DNA of 64,000 bases from Pelomonas candidula (GCF_043555985.1 NZ_JBIGIC010000006.1:248001-312000); one strand, 5' to 3'. Counted from the first letter of the stretch, positions 18,790 through 27,577 are shown. The notes: generated from the letters alone by a model not told the origin. A program made the numbers and translations.

Positions 18790-19179
18790 TCAGTTGGCGG
18801 CGTGCTTGGCGCGGTAGTCGTCCACCGCGGCCTTGATGGCGTCTTCGGCCAGGATGGAGCAGTGGATCTTGACCGGCGGCAGCGCCAGCTCTTCGGCGAT
18901 CTGCGTGTTCTTGATCGTCAGCGCCTCGTCCAGGCTCTTGCCCTTGACCCACTCGGTCACGAGCGAACTGGAGGCGATGGCCGAGCCGCAACCGTAAGTC
19001 TTGAACTTGGCGTCCTCGATGAGGCCGGTGGCCGGGTTCACCTTGATCTGCAACTTCATCACGTCGCCGCAGGCCGGGGCGCCGACCATGCCGGTGCCGA
19101 CGTCCTCGTCGCCCTTGTCGAAGTTGCCGACGTTGCGGGGGTTCTCGTAGTGGTCTACGACCTTGTCGCTGTATGCCAT
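18790..19179 (-). CDS. iscU: Iron-sulfur cluster scaffold IscU
   Basis: Scaffold on which IscS-derived sulfur and iron are assembled. 129 residues from MAYSDKVVDHYENPRNVG. Ligands are Cys37 with Asp39 (APACGDVM), Cys64 (YGCGSAIASSS) and Cys107 (KIHCSILAED). The HscA-recognition LPPVK motif directly precedes Cys107. An AGGAGAAC-like ribosome site lies upstream. Confidence 0.98.
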   Translation of the reverse strand: MAYSDKVVDHYENPRNVGNFDKGDEDVGTGMVGAPACGDVMKLQIKVNPATGLIEDAKFKTYGCGSAIASSSLVTEWVKGKSLDEALTIKNTQIAEELALPPVKIHCSILAEDAIKAAVDDYRAKHAAN

Positions 19180-19198
19180 GTTGTTCTCCTTGCAGGCC

Positions 19199-20419
19199 TC
19201 AGTGGGCCGCCCACTGGATGGTCGACAGGTCGACGCCATCCTTGTACATGTCCCACAGCGGAGACAGCTCGCGCAGCTTGGCCACGCGGTCCGTCAGCAC
19301 GCTGATGGCGTAGTCGATCTCTTCCTCGGTCGTGAAACGGCCGATGGTCATGCGCAGCGAGCTGTGCGCCAACTCGTCGCTGCGGCCCAGCGCGCGCAGC
19401 ACGTAGCTGGGCTCCAGGCTGGCCGACGTGCAGGCCGAGCCGGACGACACCGCCAGGCCCTTGACACCCATGATCAGGGACTCGCCCTCGACGTAGTTGA
19501 ACGAGATGTTCAGGTTGTGCGGCACGCGGCGCTCGAGGTCACCGTTGATGAAGGTCTGCTCGATGCCGGACAGTCCCCGGATCAACTTGTTGTGCAGCGC
19601 ACGGATGCGCTCGTTCTCGGCGCCCATCTCCTCACGGGCGATGCGGAAGGCTTCGCCCATGCCGACGATCTGGTGCACAGGGAGCGTGCCCGAACGCATG
19701 CCACGCTCGTGGCCGCCGCCGTGCATCTGCGCCTCCAGGCGCACGCGCGGCTTGCGGCGCACGTACAGCGCACCGATACCCTTGGGGCCGTAACTCTTGT
19801 GCGAGGCCAGGCTCATCAGGTCGATGGGTAGCTTGGCGAGATCGATCTCCACCTTGCCGGTGGCCTGGGCCGCGTCGACATGGAAGATGACGCCGCGCTC
19901 GCGGCACAGGTTGCCCAGCGCGACGACGTCCTGGATGACGCCGATCTCGTTGTTCACATACATGACCGAGGCCAGGATGGTGTCCGGGCGCAGCGCGGCC
20001 TTGAAGGCTTCCAGGTCGACGAGGCCGTTCTCCAGCACGTCGAGATAGGTCACGTCGAAGCCCTGGCGTTCCAGCTCGCGCATCGTGTCGAGCACAGCCT
20101 TGTGCTCGGTCTTCACGGTGATCAGATGCTTGCCGCGGGTTTTGTAGAACTGCGCGGCACCCTTCAGCGCCAGGTTGTTGGACTCGGTCGCGCCGGAGGT
20201 CCAGACGATCTCGCGCGGGTCGGCGCCGATCAACTCGGCGACCTGGGTGCGCGCCTTCTCGACCGCCTCTTCCGCCTCCCAGCCCCAGGCGTGGCTGCGC
20301 GACGCCGGGTTGCCGAAGTGCTCGCGCAGCCAGGGGATCATCGCGTCCACCACGCGGGGGTCGCACGGCGTCGTCGCGCCGTAGTCGAGGTAGATCGGGA
20401 AGTGCGGGGTCATGTCCAT
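19199..20419 (-). CDS. iscS: Cysteine desulfurase IscS
   Basis: PLP enzyme that takes sulfur from cysteine for Fe-S assembly and tRNA thiolation. 406 residues. PLP-Lys208 lies in SLASHKSYGPKGIGALYVRR and the persulfide Cys330 in SSGSACTSASLEPSYVLRA, and the C-terminus ends in an IscU-docking tail. Start MDMTPHFP; a second in-frame ATG two codons later is also possible. It is 19 bases before iscU. Confidence 0.97.
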   Translation of the reverse strand: MDMTPHFPIYLDYGATTPCDPRVVDAMIPWLREHFGNPASRSHAWGWEAEEAVEKARTQVAELIGADPREIVWTSGATESNNLALKGAAQFYKTRGKHLITVKTEHKAVLDTMRELERQGFDVTYLDVLENGLVDLEAFKAALRPDTILASVMYVNNEIGVIQDVVALGNLCRERGVIFHVDAAQATGKVEIDLAKLPIDLMSLASHKSYGPKGIGALYVRRKPRVRLEAQMHGGGHERGMRSGTLPVHQIVGMGEAFRIAREEMGAENERIRALHNKLIRGLSGIEQTFINGDLERRVPHNLNISFNYVEGESLIMGVKGLAVSSGSACTSASLEPSYVLRALGRSDELAHSSLRMTIGRFTTEEEIDYAISVLTDRVAKLRELSPLWDMYKDGVDLSTIQWAAH

Positions 20420-20455
20420 GGAACGACTTCTTCTGAGTTCTTCTGACTGATTGAC

Positions 20456-20989
20456 TTACTTGCTGAACGCGCCACCGAGGGCGAACACCGAGTTCGGCGC
20501 CGTCACCCGGATGGGCTTGAGCACCGGCTGCGACGAAATCGCACGCTTGACCGGCGCCGCCTCGACCTCGAAACCCTTGGCGAGCTGCTCGTCGGCCAGC
20601 TTGCGCAGCGACACGGAGTCGAGGTACTCGATCATCTTGGCGTTCAGATTGGTCCAGAGTTCATGGGTGATGCAGCGGCCCGTGTCCTCACCCATGCAGT
20701 TTTCCTTGCCGCCGCAGCCGGTGGCGTCCAGCGCCTCGTCCACGGCGACGATGATGTCGGCGACGGTGATGTCCTCGGCCTTGCGGCCCAGCGAATAGCC
20801 GCCGCCGGGGCCACGGGTGCTTTCCACCAGTTCGTGGCGGCGCAGCTTGCCGAACAGCTGCTCCAGGTAGGAGAGCGAAATCTGCTGCCGCTGACTGATC
20901 GCCGCCAGGGCGACCGGGCCGGTATTCTCGCGCAGCGCCAAGTCCAGCATCGCGGTGACTGCAAACCGGCCTTTGGTGGTGAGACGCAT
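20456..20989 (-). CDS. iscR: Fe-S cluster-sensing regulator IscR
   Basis: Rrf2-family winged-helix repressor of the isc operon that holds a [2Fe-2S] cluster. 177 residues. The cluster ligands are Cys92, Cys98, Cys106 and His109; the last Cys-His pair is shifted two residues relative to E. coli IscR (104/107) by a small insertion. The C-terminus is extended. AAGGAG lies six bases before the ATG. A candidate operator overlapping the promoter lies upstream. Confidence 0.96.
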   Translation of the reverse strand: MRLTTKGRFAVTAMLDLALRENTGPVALAAISQRQQISLSYLEQLFGKLRRHELVESTRGPGGGYSLGRKAEDITVADIIVAVDEALDATGCGGKENCMGEDTGRCITHELWTNLNAKMIEYLDSVSLRKLADEQLAKGFEVEAAPVKRAISSQPVLKPIRVTAPNSVFALGGAFSK

Positions 20990-21065
20990 GAAAAACTCCT
21001 TCGCGAGATGCCCGGAGCGGGTTTGTCCAGGACGATTGATTCGGGGTTAACCCGAGAGAGCCGGG

Positions 21066-21108
21066 ACAATAGCCGAGCGAATCATTTCCGATGATTTTAC
21101 TCGACTAC
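21066..21108 (-). promoter_or_regulatory. iscR promoter with candidate IscR operator
   Basis: On the minus strand TATTGT (21066-21071) could be the -10. The stretch 21089-21108, containing GATGATTTTACTCGACTA on the plus strand, resembles the AT-centred type 1 IscR site and would cover the -35, as expected for autorepression. The match is judged by eye. Confidence 0.4.
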
Positions 21109-21176
21109 TGACCCTCATCCCAGCATGGGGGCGGTAGCCCCAGGTTTCAACAGGTTTTTTGTTGCGCCGCAGCAGT

Positions 21177-23303
21177 TCAGCGGGCGCCCCCTTTGCGCGC
21201 GGCATCCAGCGGCACGATGTTGTCGTGCACGCGCGCACCGAACGCTTGTTCGCGCAACTGCGCCAGTTGGTCGCGCAACCGGGCGGCCTGCTCGAACTCC
21301 AGGTTGCGGGCGTGCTCCAGCATCTGCTTCTCGAGCTGGGCGATACGTTTGGCCAGATCCTTCTCCGACAAGTCCTCGACCTTGGCGGCGGCCAGCAGCT
21401 TGGCCTCGTCGCGACCCGCCTCTTCCGAATAGACGCCGTCGATGAGATCCTTGATGCGCTTCTGCACGCTGCGCGGCGTGATGCCGTTGGCTTCGTTGAA
21501 GGCGATCTGCTTGGCGCGGCGGCGCTCGGTCTCGCCGATGGCCTTGCGCATGGACTCGGTGATGCGGTCCGCGTAGAGGATGGCCTTGCCGTTCAGGTTG
21601 CGCGCCGCGCGGCCGATGGTCTGGATCAGGCTGCGCTCGGCACGCAGGAAGCCTTCCTTGTCGGCATCCAGGATCGCGACCAGCGACACCTCGGGGATGT
21701 CCAGCCCCTCGCGCAGCAGGTTGATGCCCACCAGCACGTCGAACGCGCCCAGCCGCAAGTCGCGCAGGATCTCCACGCGCTCCACGGTGTCGACGTCCGA
21801 GTGAAGGTAGCGCACCTTGACGCCGTTGTCACTGAGGTAGTCGGTCAGCTGCTCGGCCATGCGCTTGGTCAGCGTCGTGATCAGCACGCGTTCGTTGGCT
21901 TCGACGCGCAGTCGGATCTCCTGCAGCACGTCGTCCACCTGGTGCGTCGCCGGGCGAACCTCGACGATCGGGTCTACCAGACCCGTCGGCCGCACGACCT
22001 GCTCGACGACCTGGCCGGCATTGTCTTGCTCGTACTGCGCCGGCGTGGCCGACACGAAGACGGCCTGACGCATCTTGCGCTCGAACTCGGCGAACTTCAA
22101 CGGCCGGTTGTCCAGCGCGGACGGCAGGCGGAAACCGTACTCGACCAGCGTCGTCTTGCGCGCCCGGTCGCCGTTGTACATGCCGCCGAACTGACCGATC
22201 AGCACATGGCTCTCGTCCAGGAACATGACGGCGTCCTTGGGCAGGTAGTCCACCAGCGTCGGCGGCGGGTCGCCGGGCTGGGCTCCCGAAAGATGGCGCG
22301 TGTAGTTCTCGATGCCCTTGCAGTGGCCCACCTCCTGCAACATCTCCAGGTCGAACCGCGTGCGCTGCTCGAGGCGCTGCGCCTCGACGAGCTTGCCCTC
22401 CTTGACGAAGAAGCCCACGCGCTCGCGCAACTCCTCCTTGATGGCTTCGGCCGCGGCCAGCACGCGCTCGCGTGGCGTGACGTAGTGGCTGCTGGGGTAG
22501 ACCGTGAAGCGCGGGATCTTCTGGCGGATCTGGCCGGTTAGCGGGTCGAACAGTGAAAGGCCGTCGATCTCGTCGTCGAACAGCTCGATGCGGATGGCCA
22601 GCTCCGAGTGCTCGGCCGGAAACACGTCGATGGTGTCGCCGCGCACGCGGAAGTGGCCGCGGCTGAACTCCATCTCGTTGCGCGTGTACTGCATGCGGAT
22701 CAGGTGGGCGATGACGTCGCGCTGGCCCAGCTTGTCGCCCACGCGCAGCGTCATGACCATCTGGTGGTAGTCCGCCGGCGAGCCGATGCCGTAAATGGCC
22801 GACACGGAGGCCACGATGACCACGTCACGCCGCTCCAGCAGGCTCTTGGTGCACGACAGCCGCATCTGCTCGATGTGCTCGTTGATGGCGCTGTCCTTCT
22901 CGATGAACAGGTCGCGCTGCGGCACGTAGGCCTCGGGCTGGTAGTAGTCGTAATAGCTGACGAAATACTCGACCGCGTTCTTCGGGAAGAAGTCCTTGAA
23001 CTCGCTGTAGAGCTGCGCCGCCAGCGTCTTGTTCGGCGCGAAGACGATGGCCGGCCGGCCCAGCCGGGCGATGACGTTGGCCATCGTGAAGGTCTTGCCG
23101 GAGCCGGTCACGCCCAGCAGCGTCTGGTAGCTGAGGCCGTCGTTGATGCCTTCCACGAGCTGGGCGATAGCCGTCGGCTGATCCCCCGCCGGAGGGAAAG
23201 GCTGGAACAGCTGGAACGGCGAGCCTTCGAAGCTGACGAATTCGCCCTTGCGTTCCTCGGTGTCCCCGTCCGGGGCGGTCTTGGCGTTCAGGGCGTCTTG
23301 CAT
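21177..23303 (-). CDS. uvrB: Excinuclease ABC subunit B
   Basis: Damage-verifying helicase-like subunit of nucleotide excision repair. 708 residues from MQDALNAKTAPDGD, with AGGA seven bases upstream. Visible are Walker A GVTGSGKTFTMANV, the beta-hairpin region FVSYYDYYQPEAYVPQRD, the DESH box (FLDESHVLIGQ), helicase motif VI (QTIGRAARN) and the C-terminal UVR motif. No LexA-type CTGT-N8-ACAG box is visible upstream. It is divergent from the aminotransferase gene. Confidence 0.97.
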   Translation of the reverse strand: MQDALNAKTAPDGDTEERKGEFVSFEGSPFQLFQPFPPAGDQPTAIAQLVEGINDGLSYQTLLGVTGSGKTFTMANVIARLGRPAIVFAPNKTLAAQLYSEFKDFFPKNAVEYFVSYYDYYQPEAYVPQRDLFIEKDSAINEHIEQMRLSCTKSLLERRDVVIVASVSAIYGIGSPADYHQMVMTLRVGDKLGQRDVIAHLIRMQYTRNEMEFSRGHFRVRGDTIDVFPAEHSELAIRIELFDDEIDGLSLFDPLTGQIRQKIPRFTVYPSSHYVTPRERVLAAAEAIKEELRERVGFFVKEGKLVEAQRLEQRTRFDLEMLQEVGHCKGIENYTRHLSGAQPGDPPPTLVDYLPKDAVMFLDESHVLIGQFGGMYNGDRARKTTLVEYGFRLPSALDNRPLKFAEFERKMRQAVFVSATPAQYEQDNAGQVVEQVVRPTGLVDPIVEVRPATHQVDDVLQEIRLRVEANERVLITTLTKRMAEQLTDYLSDNGVKVRYLHSDVDTVERVEILRDLRLGAFDVLVGINLLREGLDIPEVSLVAILDADKEGFLRAERSLIQTIGRAARNLNGKAILYADRITESMRKAIGETERRRAKQIAFNEANGITPRSVQKRIKDLIDGVYSEEAGRDEAKLLAAAKVEDLSEKDLAKRIAQLEKQMLEHARNLEFEQAARLRDQLAQLREQAFGARVHDNIVPLDAARKGGAR

Positions 23304-23407
23304 GGGGGAATCCTGGGAAAATCTCTGCTTGCGCAATCCGCCAGCCTATCGCAAGGCCCGGCAGACCGCCCTTCCCCTGCTGCCAACGTCCTTTCAGGAA
23401 CCTCGCC

Positions 23408-24595
23408 ATGTCTCTCTTCGCCGATGTCGCCCTTGCCCCCCGTGATCCCATCCTCGGCCTGAACGAGCAGTTCAACGCCGACACCCGCGCCGGCAAGGTC
23501 AACCTCGGCGTCGGCGTCTACTACGACGAAGCCGGCAAGCTGCCGCTGCTGAAGTGCGTGCGTGAAGCCGAGGCCGCCATGGCCGCCGCTCCCAAGCCGC
23601 GCGGCTACCTGCCCATCGACGGCATCGCCGTTTACGACAAGGCCGTGCAGAAGCTGGTCTTCGGCTCGGAGCTGAAGAACGTCGCCACCGTGCAGGCCCT
23701 GGGCGGCACCGGCGCCCTGAAGGTCGGCGCCGACTTCCTGAAGCAGCTCAACCCCGGCGCCAAGGTGCTGATCTCCGACCCGAGCTGGGAGAACCACCGC
23801 GCGCTGTTCACGCAGGCCGGCTTCACCGTCGAGACCTACCCCTACTACGACGCCGCCAACAAGGGCGTCAACTTCGACGGCATGCTGGCTGCGCTGAATG
23901 CTGCTCCGGCGGGCACCGTCGTCGTGCTGCACGCCTGCTGCCACAACCCGACCGGTTACGACATCACCGCCGCCCAGTGGGCCCAGGTCGTCGCCGCCGT
24001 CAAGGCCAAGGGCCTGACGCCATTCCTGGACATGGCCTACCAGGGCTTCGGCTTCGGCCTGAAGGAAGACGGCGAAGCCGTGCGCCAGTTCCAGGCCGCC
24101 GGCATCGGCTTCTTCGTGTCGACCAGCTTCTCCAAGAGCTTCTCGCTGTACGGCGAGCGCGTCGGCGCGCTGAGCGTGGTCTGCAGCAGCGACGAGGAGG
24201 CCGTGCGCGTGCTGTCGCAGCTGAAGATCATGATCCGCACCAACTACTCCAACCCGCCGACGCATGGCGCCCAGGTCGTGGCCGCCGTGCTGTCCGACGA
24301 CAAGCTGCGCGCGCTGTGGGAAGAGGAGCTGGCCGGCATGCGCGTGCGCATCAAGGCCATGCGCTCGGCACTGGTCGCCGCCTTGAAGGCCGCCGGCGTC
24401 ACGCAGGACCTGAGCTTCGTCACCGAACAGCTGGGCATGTTCAGCTACTCCGGCCTGACCGCTGCCCAGATGCAGCGCCTGCGCAATGAGTTCGGCGTCT
24501 ATGGCGTGGACTCGGGCCGCATCTGCGTCGCCGCACTGAACGAGGGCAATCTGCCCACCGTCGCCGCGGGCATGGCTGCCGTCATCAAGGGCTGA
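23408..24595 (+). CDS. Aromatic amino acid / aspartate aminotransferase (class I)
   Basis: PLP-dependent transaminase of the AspC/TyrB group, 395 residues. PLP-Lys243 lies in STSFSKSFSLYGERVGAL; other family marks are HACCHNPTGYD (PLP Asn) and the substrate-binding Arg near the C-terminus (DSGRICVAALN). The sequence alone does not separate aspartate from tyrosine specificity. It has its own promoter region shared with divergent uvrB and ends before a strong hairpin at 24616-24640. Confidence 0.95.
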   Translation: MSLFADVALAPRDPILGLNEQFNADTRAGKVNLGVGVYYDEAGKLPLLKCVREAEAAMAAAPKPRGYLPIDGIAVYDKAVQKLVFGSELKNVATVQALGGTGALKVGADFLKQLNPGAKVLISDPSWENHRALFTQAGFTVETYPYYDAANKGVNFDGMLAALNAAPAGTVVVLHACCHNPTGYDITAAQWAQVVAAVKAKGLTPFLDMAYQGFGFGLKEDGEAVRQFQAAGIGFFVSTSFSKSFSLYGERVGALSVVCSSDEEAVRVLSQLKIMIRTNYSNPPTHGAQVVAAVLSDDKLRALWEEELAGMRVRIKAMRSALVAALKAAGVTQDLSFVTEQLGMFSYSGLTAAQMQRLRNEFGVYGVDSGRICVAALNEGNLPTVAAGMAAVIKG

Positions 24596-24615
24596 ATGCC
24601 CCAATGAAGTGCGAA

Positions 24616-24640
24616 GGATTGGCGGTTTGACCGCCAATCC
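24616..24640. terminator. Perfect hairpin after the aminotransferase gene
   Basis: GGATTGGCGG/CCGCCAATCC, a 10-bp stem with loop TTTGA, 20 bases after the stop. No U-run follows on the plus strand, so it may act as an mRNA 3' stabiliser or a weak terminator rather than a classic one. Confidence 0.5.
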
Positions 24641-24643
24641 ATG

Positions 24644-24664
24644 TTGCAGCGCACAAAGCTGCAA
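24644..24664. promoter_or_regulatory. Inverted repeat upstream of phaZ, possible PhaR site
   Basis: TTGCAG (24644-24649) and CTGCAA (24659-24664) form an inverted repeat in a TGC-rich stretch 49 bases before the phaZ start. PhaR-type PHB regulators bind TGC-rich sequences; assigning it to PhaR is inference. Confidence 0.35.
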
Positions 24665-24712
24665 GCGTTTTCTGGCACTATTGGACCTCCCTGTCCAAGC
24701 CCAAGGCCGGCC

Positions 24713-26044
24713 ATGCTGTATCAGATCTTCGAAACCCAGCGCGCCCTGCTGAGCCCGTTCTCCGAGTTCGCCGCCGCATCGGCCAAGCTCTACAGCCACC
24801 CGCTGTCGCCGTTCGCGCACACGCCGATGGCACAGCGCCTGTCGGCCGGGCTGGACCTGATGCACCGCCTGGCCAAGGACTACGAGAAGCCCGAGTTCGA
24901 CATCAAGACCGTCGAGGTCGATGGCGTCGATGTCGCCGTCCAGGAACTGGTGGCGCTGGAAAAGCCCTTCTGTCGCCTGCTCCGCTTCAAGCGCTACACC
25001 GACGACTCGGCGGTGCTGGCCAAGATGAAGGATCAGCCGACGGTCTTGGTCGTGGCGCCACTCTCCGGCCACCACGCCACGCTGCTGCGCGACACCGTCA
25101 AGCAGTTGCTGAAGGACCACAAGGTCTACATCACCGACTGGACCGACGCGCGCATGGTGCCGCTGGACGCCGGCCCCTTCCACCTGGACGACTACATCCG
25201 CTATGTCCAGGAGTTCATCCGCCAGGTCGGCGGCGCGGACTGCCACGTCATCTCCGTCTGCCAGCCCACGGTGCCCGTGCTGGCCGCCATCTCGCTGATG
25301 GCCAGCGCCGGCGAGGACACGCCGCGCAGCATGACGATGATGGGCGGCCCCATCGACGCCCGCAAGAGCCCGACGGCCGTCAACAACCTGGCCATGAACC
25401 GCAGCTTCAGCTGGTTCGAGACCAACGTCATCTACCGCGTGCCGACCAACTTCCCTGGCGCCGGCCGCGAGGTCTATCCGGGCTTCCTGCAGCACACCGG
25501 CTTCGTCGCGATGAACCCGGACCGTCACCTGTCGTCGCACTACGATTACTTCCTGGACCTGGTGCGCGGCGATGACGACAGCGCCGAGGCGCACCGCCGC
25601 TTCTACGACGAATACAACGCCGTGCTGGACATGCCGGCCGAGTACTACCTCGACACGATCAAGACCGTGTTCCAGGATTTCGCGCTGGTCAACGGCACCT
25701 GGCAGGTCGATGGCGCCTTCGTGCGCCCACAGGACATCAAGACGACGGCGCTGCTGACCGTCGAGGGCGAGCTGGACGACATTTCCGGTGCCGGCCAGAC
25801 CCGCGCCGCGCACGATCTCTGCTCGGGCGTCGCCAAGGACCACCAGTACCACTACGACGCGATCGGCGCCGGCCACTACGGCATCTTCTCGGGCCGCCGC
25901 TGGCGCGACAAGGTCTACCCCGAGGTGCGCGACTTCATCGCGAAGTACGAAGCCGCGCCCCTGAAGAAGACCGCCAAGGCCGCACCGGCCAAGGCCACGG
26001 CGAAACCGGCAGCCAAGCGCGCCACGCGCAGCCGCAAAGCGTGA
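24713..26044 (+). CDS. phaZ: Intracellular poly(3-hydroxybutyrate) depolymerase
   Basis: Breaks down native PHB storage granules in the cytoplasm. 443 residues from MLYQIFETQRALLS; an upstream extension to 24641 is not homologous-looking. The catalytic nucleophile is Cys183 in SVCQPTVPVL, exactly the position known for Ralstonia eutropha PhaZ1, which uses Cys rather than Ser. The last ~28 residues are Lys/Ala/Pro-rich (KKTAKAAPAKATAKPAAKR), resembling histone H1-like tails. It is coupled by GTGA overlap to the next gene. Confidence 0.95.
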   Translation: MLYQIFETQRALLSPFSEFAAASAKLYSHPLSPFAHTPMAQRLSAGLDLMHRLAKDYEKPEFDIKTVEVDGVDVAVQELVALEKPFCRLLRFKRYTDDSAVLAKMKDQPTVLVVAPLSGHHATLLRDTVKQLLKDHKVYITDWTDARMVPLDAGPFHLDDYIRYVQEFIRQVGGADCHVISVCQPTVPVLAAISLMASAGEDTPRSMTMMGGPIDARKSPTAVNNLAMNRSFSWFETNVIYRVPTNFPGAGREVYPGFLQHTGFVAMNPDRHLSSHYDYFLDLVRGDDDSAEAHRRFYDEYNAVLDMPAEYYLDTIKTVFQDFALVNGTWQVDGAFVRPQDIKTTALLTVEGELDDISGAGQTRAAHDLCSGVAKDHQYHYDAIGAGHYGIFSGRRWRDKVYPEVRDFIAKYEAAPLKKTAKAAPAKATAKPAAKRATRSRKA

Positions 26045-26685
26045 GCCTGGCCGAGCTGATCGACGCCGCGCTGCCACAGACCCAATGCACCCGCTGCGGC
26101 TACCCGGACTGCCGCCGCTACGCCGACGCCATCGCCGCGGGTGAGGCCGAGATCAACCAGTGCCCGCCCGGTGGCGCCGAAGGCGTGGCCCGGCTGGCAA
26201 CGATCACCGGACGCCCCGTCCTGCCGCTGAACCCCGTCAACGGCATCGAAGCCACGCGTGGCGTCGCCGTCATCGACGAAGCCTGGTGCATCGGCTGCAC
26301 GCTGTGCATCAAGGCCTGCCCGGCGGACTGCATCGTCGGCGCTCCGAAGGCCATGCACGTCGTCGTCACCGCCCAGTGCACCGGCTGCGAGCTGTGCGTG
26401 CCGGCCTGCCCGGTCGACTGCATCTCCATGCCCGAAGTCACGACCGCCACCGGCTGGGCCGCCTGGAGCCAGCCGCAGGCCGACGAGGCTCGCGAGCGCT
26501 ACACGTTCAAGCAGTTCCGCCGCCACCGCGAGGCCGAGGAGAACGACGTGCGCCTGGCTGCCAAGGCCGAGGCCAAGCTGGCCGACTTGGCCGGCGCGTC
26601 ACACATCACCGACCCGGCCCAGCTCGACCGCAAGCGCGCCGTCATCGAGGCCGCGCTCGCCCGGGCCCGTGCAAGGCGGAGTTGA
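26041..26685 (+). CDS. RnfB-like ferredoxin with three Fe-S sites
   Basis: 214 residues, GTG start overlapping the phaZ stop. An N-terminal four-Cys domain (CTRCGYPDC, then a Cys in NQCPPGG) is followed by two [4Fe-4S] ferredoxin motifs (CIGCTLCIKACPADC and CTGCELCVPACPVDC). It resembles the soluble part of RnfB/RsxB but lacks the N-terminal membrane helix, and no other rnf gene is in the window. The C-terminal ~70 residues are charged. It lies directly before nth, an order I recall from other Burkholderiales. Its electron partner is unknown. Confidence 0.9.
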   Translation: MSLAELIDAALPQTQCTRCGYPDCRRYADAIAAGEAEINQCPPGGAEGVARLATITGRPVLPLNPVNGIEATRGVAVIDEAWCIGCTLCIKACPADCIVGAPKAMHVVVTAQCTGCELCVPACPVDCISMPEVTTATGWAAWSQPQADEARERYTFKQFRRHREAEENDVRLAAKAEAKLADLAGASHITDPAQLDRKRAVIEAALARARARRS

Positions 26686-26697
26686 AGGCGGCTGACA

Positions 26698-27351
26698 ATG
26701 CACGCCATGAACGCCGCCCAAGTCGAACGCTTTTTCGCTACCTTGAAGGCCGCCAACCCGGCGCCACAGACCGAGCTGGAGTTCTCCAGCGTGTTCGAGC
26801 TGCTGACGGCCGTTCTGCTCTCCGCCCAGGCCACCGATGTCGGCGTCAACAAGGCCACGAAGCGGCTGTTCGCCGTCGCCAACACGCCGGCACAGATCCT
26901 CGCGCTGGGCACCGAGGGGCTGGAGTCGTACATCAAGACCATCGGCCTGTACCGCAGCAAGGCCAAGCACCTGCTGCAGACCTGCCAGATCCTCATCGAC
27001 CGGCACGGCGGCGAGGTACCGCGCAGCCGCGCCGACCTGGAGGCGCTGCCCGGTGTCGGCCGCAAGACCGCCAACGTCGTGCTGAACGTTGCCTTCGGCG
27101 AGCCAACGATGGCCGTCGACACGCACATCTTCCGCGTCAGCAACCGCACGGGCCTGGCGCCGGGCAAGACGCCGCTGGCCGTCGAGCTGGGCCTGCTGGA
27201 GCGCGTGCCCGAGGCGTATCTCGTCGACGCCCACCACTGGCTGATCCTGCACGGTCGCTACGTCTGCCAGGCGCGCAAGCCGCTTTGCACCGTCTGTACC
27301 GTCGTCAACGAATGCGACCACGGCCGCCAACTAAAATCGGCGACCGCCTGA
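26698..27351 (+). CDS. nth: Endonuclease III
   Basis: Base-excision repair DNA glycosylase/AP lyase for oxidised pyrimidines. 217 residues. The helix-hairpin-helix and catalytic Lys/Asp lie in LPGVGRKTANVVLNVA and MAVDTHIFRVSNRTG. The [4Fe-4S] loop shows C-X6-C-X2-C-X5-C in CQARKPLCTVCTVVNEC. AAGG nine bases upstream supports the first ATG over a second one nine bases later. An RnfB-like ferredoxin precedes it. Confidence 0.97.
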   Translation: MHAMNAAQVERFFATLKAANPAPQTELEFSSVFELLTAVLLSAQATDVGVNKATKRLFAVANTPAQILALGTEGLESYIKTIGLYRSKAKHLLQTCQILIDRHGGEVPRSRADLEALPGVGRKTANVVLNVAFGEPTMAVDTHIFRVSNRTGLAPGKTPLAVELGLLERVPEAYLVDAHHWLILHGRYVCQARKPLCTVCTVVNECDHGRQLKSATA

Positions 27352-27364
27352 TCCAAATTCCCCC

Positions 27365-27577
27365 ATGGCCAGCCTGACCGACCTGACCGACCGCGTTGAG
27401 CGCCTGCTCGTGCGTCACGACGAAATCCTGCGCACCAACCTGCTGCTGCAGGTGCAGCTCAACGCCATCACGCAGGAGCGCGACAGCCTGCGCTCCCGGC
27501 TGAGCGCCGCCCGCGCCCGCGTGGAAGCACTGCTCGAACGCCTGCCCGCCGAAACGCCCAAGGAGGAGCAGCCGTGA
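27365..27577 (+). CDS. Small ZapB-like coiled-coil protein (TIGR02449/DUF904 type)
   Basis: 70 residues, almost entirely coiled coil (residues 2-58, heptads rich in Leu, Arg and Glu), with an acidic Pro-rich tail. It precedes zapA with a GTGA overlap, which in betaproteobacteria is the usual place for this family. A role in FtsZ-ring support beside ZapA is inferred from position and coiled-coil nature. TAAAAT at about 27332-27337 could be its -10. Confidence 0.85.
   Translation: MASLTDLTDRVERLLVRHDEILRTNLLLQVQLNAITQERDSLRSRLSAARARVEALLERLPAETPKEEQP

Noticed and set aside
21047..21238. Small open frame between iscR and uvrB
   Set aside because: No ribosome site or recognisable product, and it overlaps the iscR control region and the uvrB 3' end.
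23304..23407. LexA box between uvrB and the aminotransferase
   Set aside because: No CTGT-N8-ACAG type palindrome is present; the nearest CTG...CAG has the wrong spacing.
23288..26077. 929-codon minus-strand open frame opposite the aminotransferase and phaZ
   Set aside because: Antisense to two clear genes; its translation is Ala/Val/Gly/Gln-rich with no recognisable domain.
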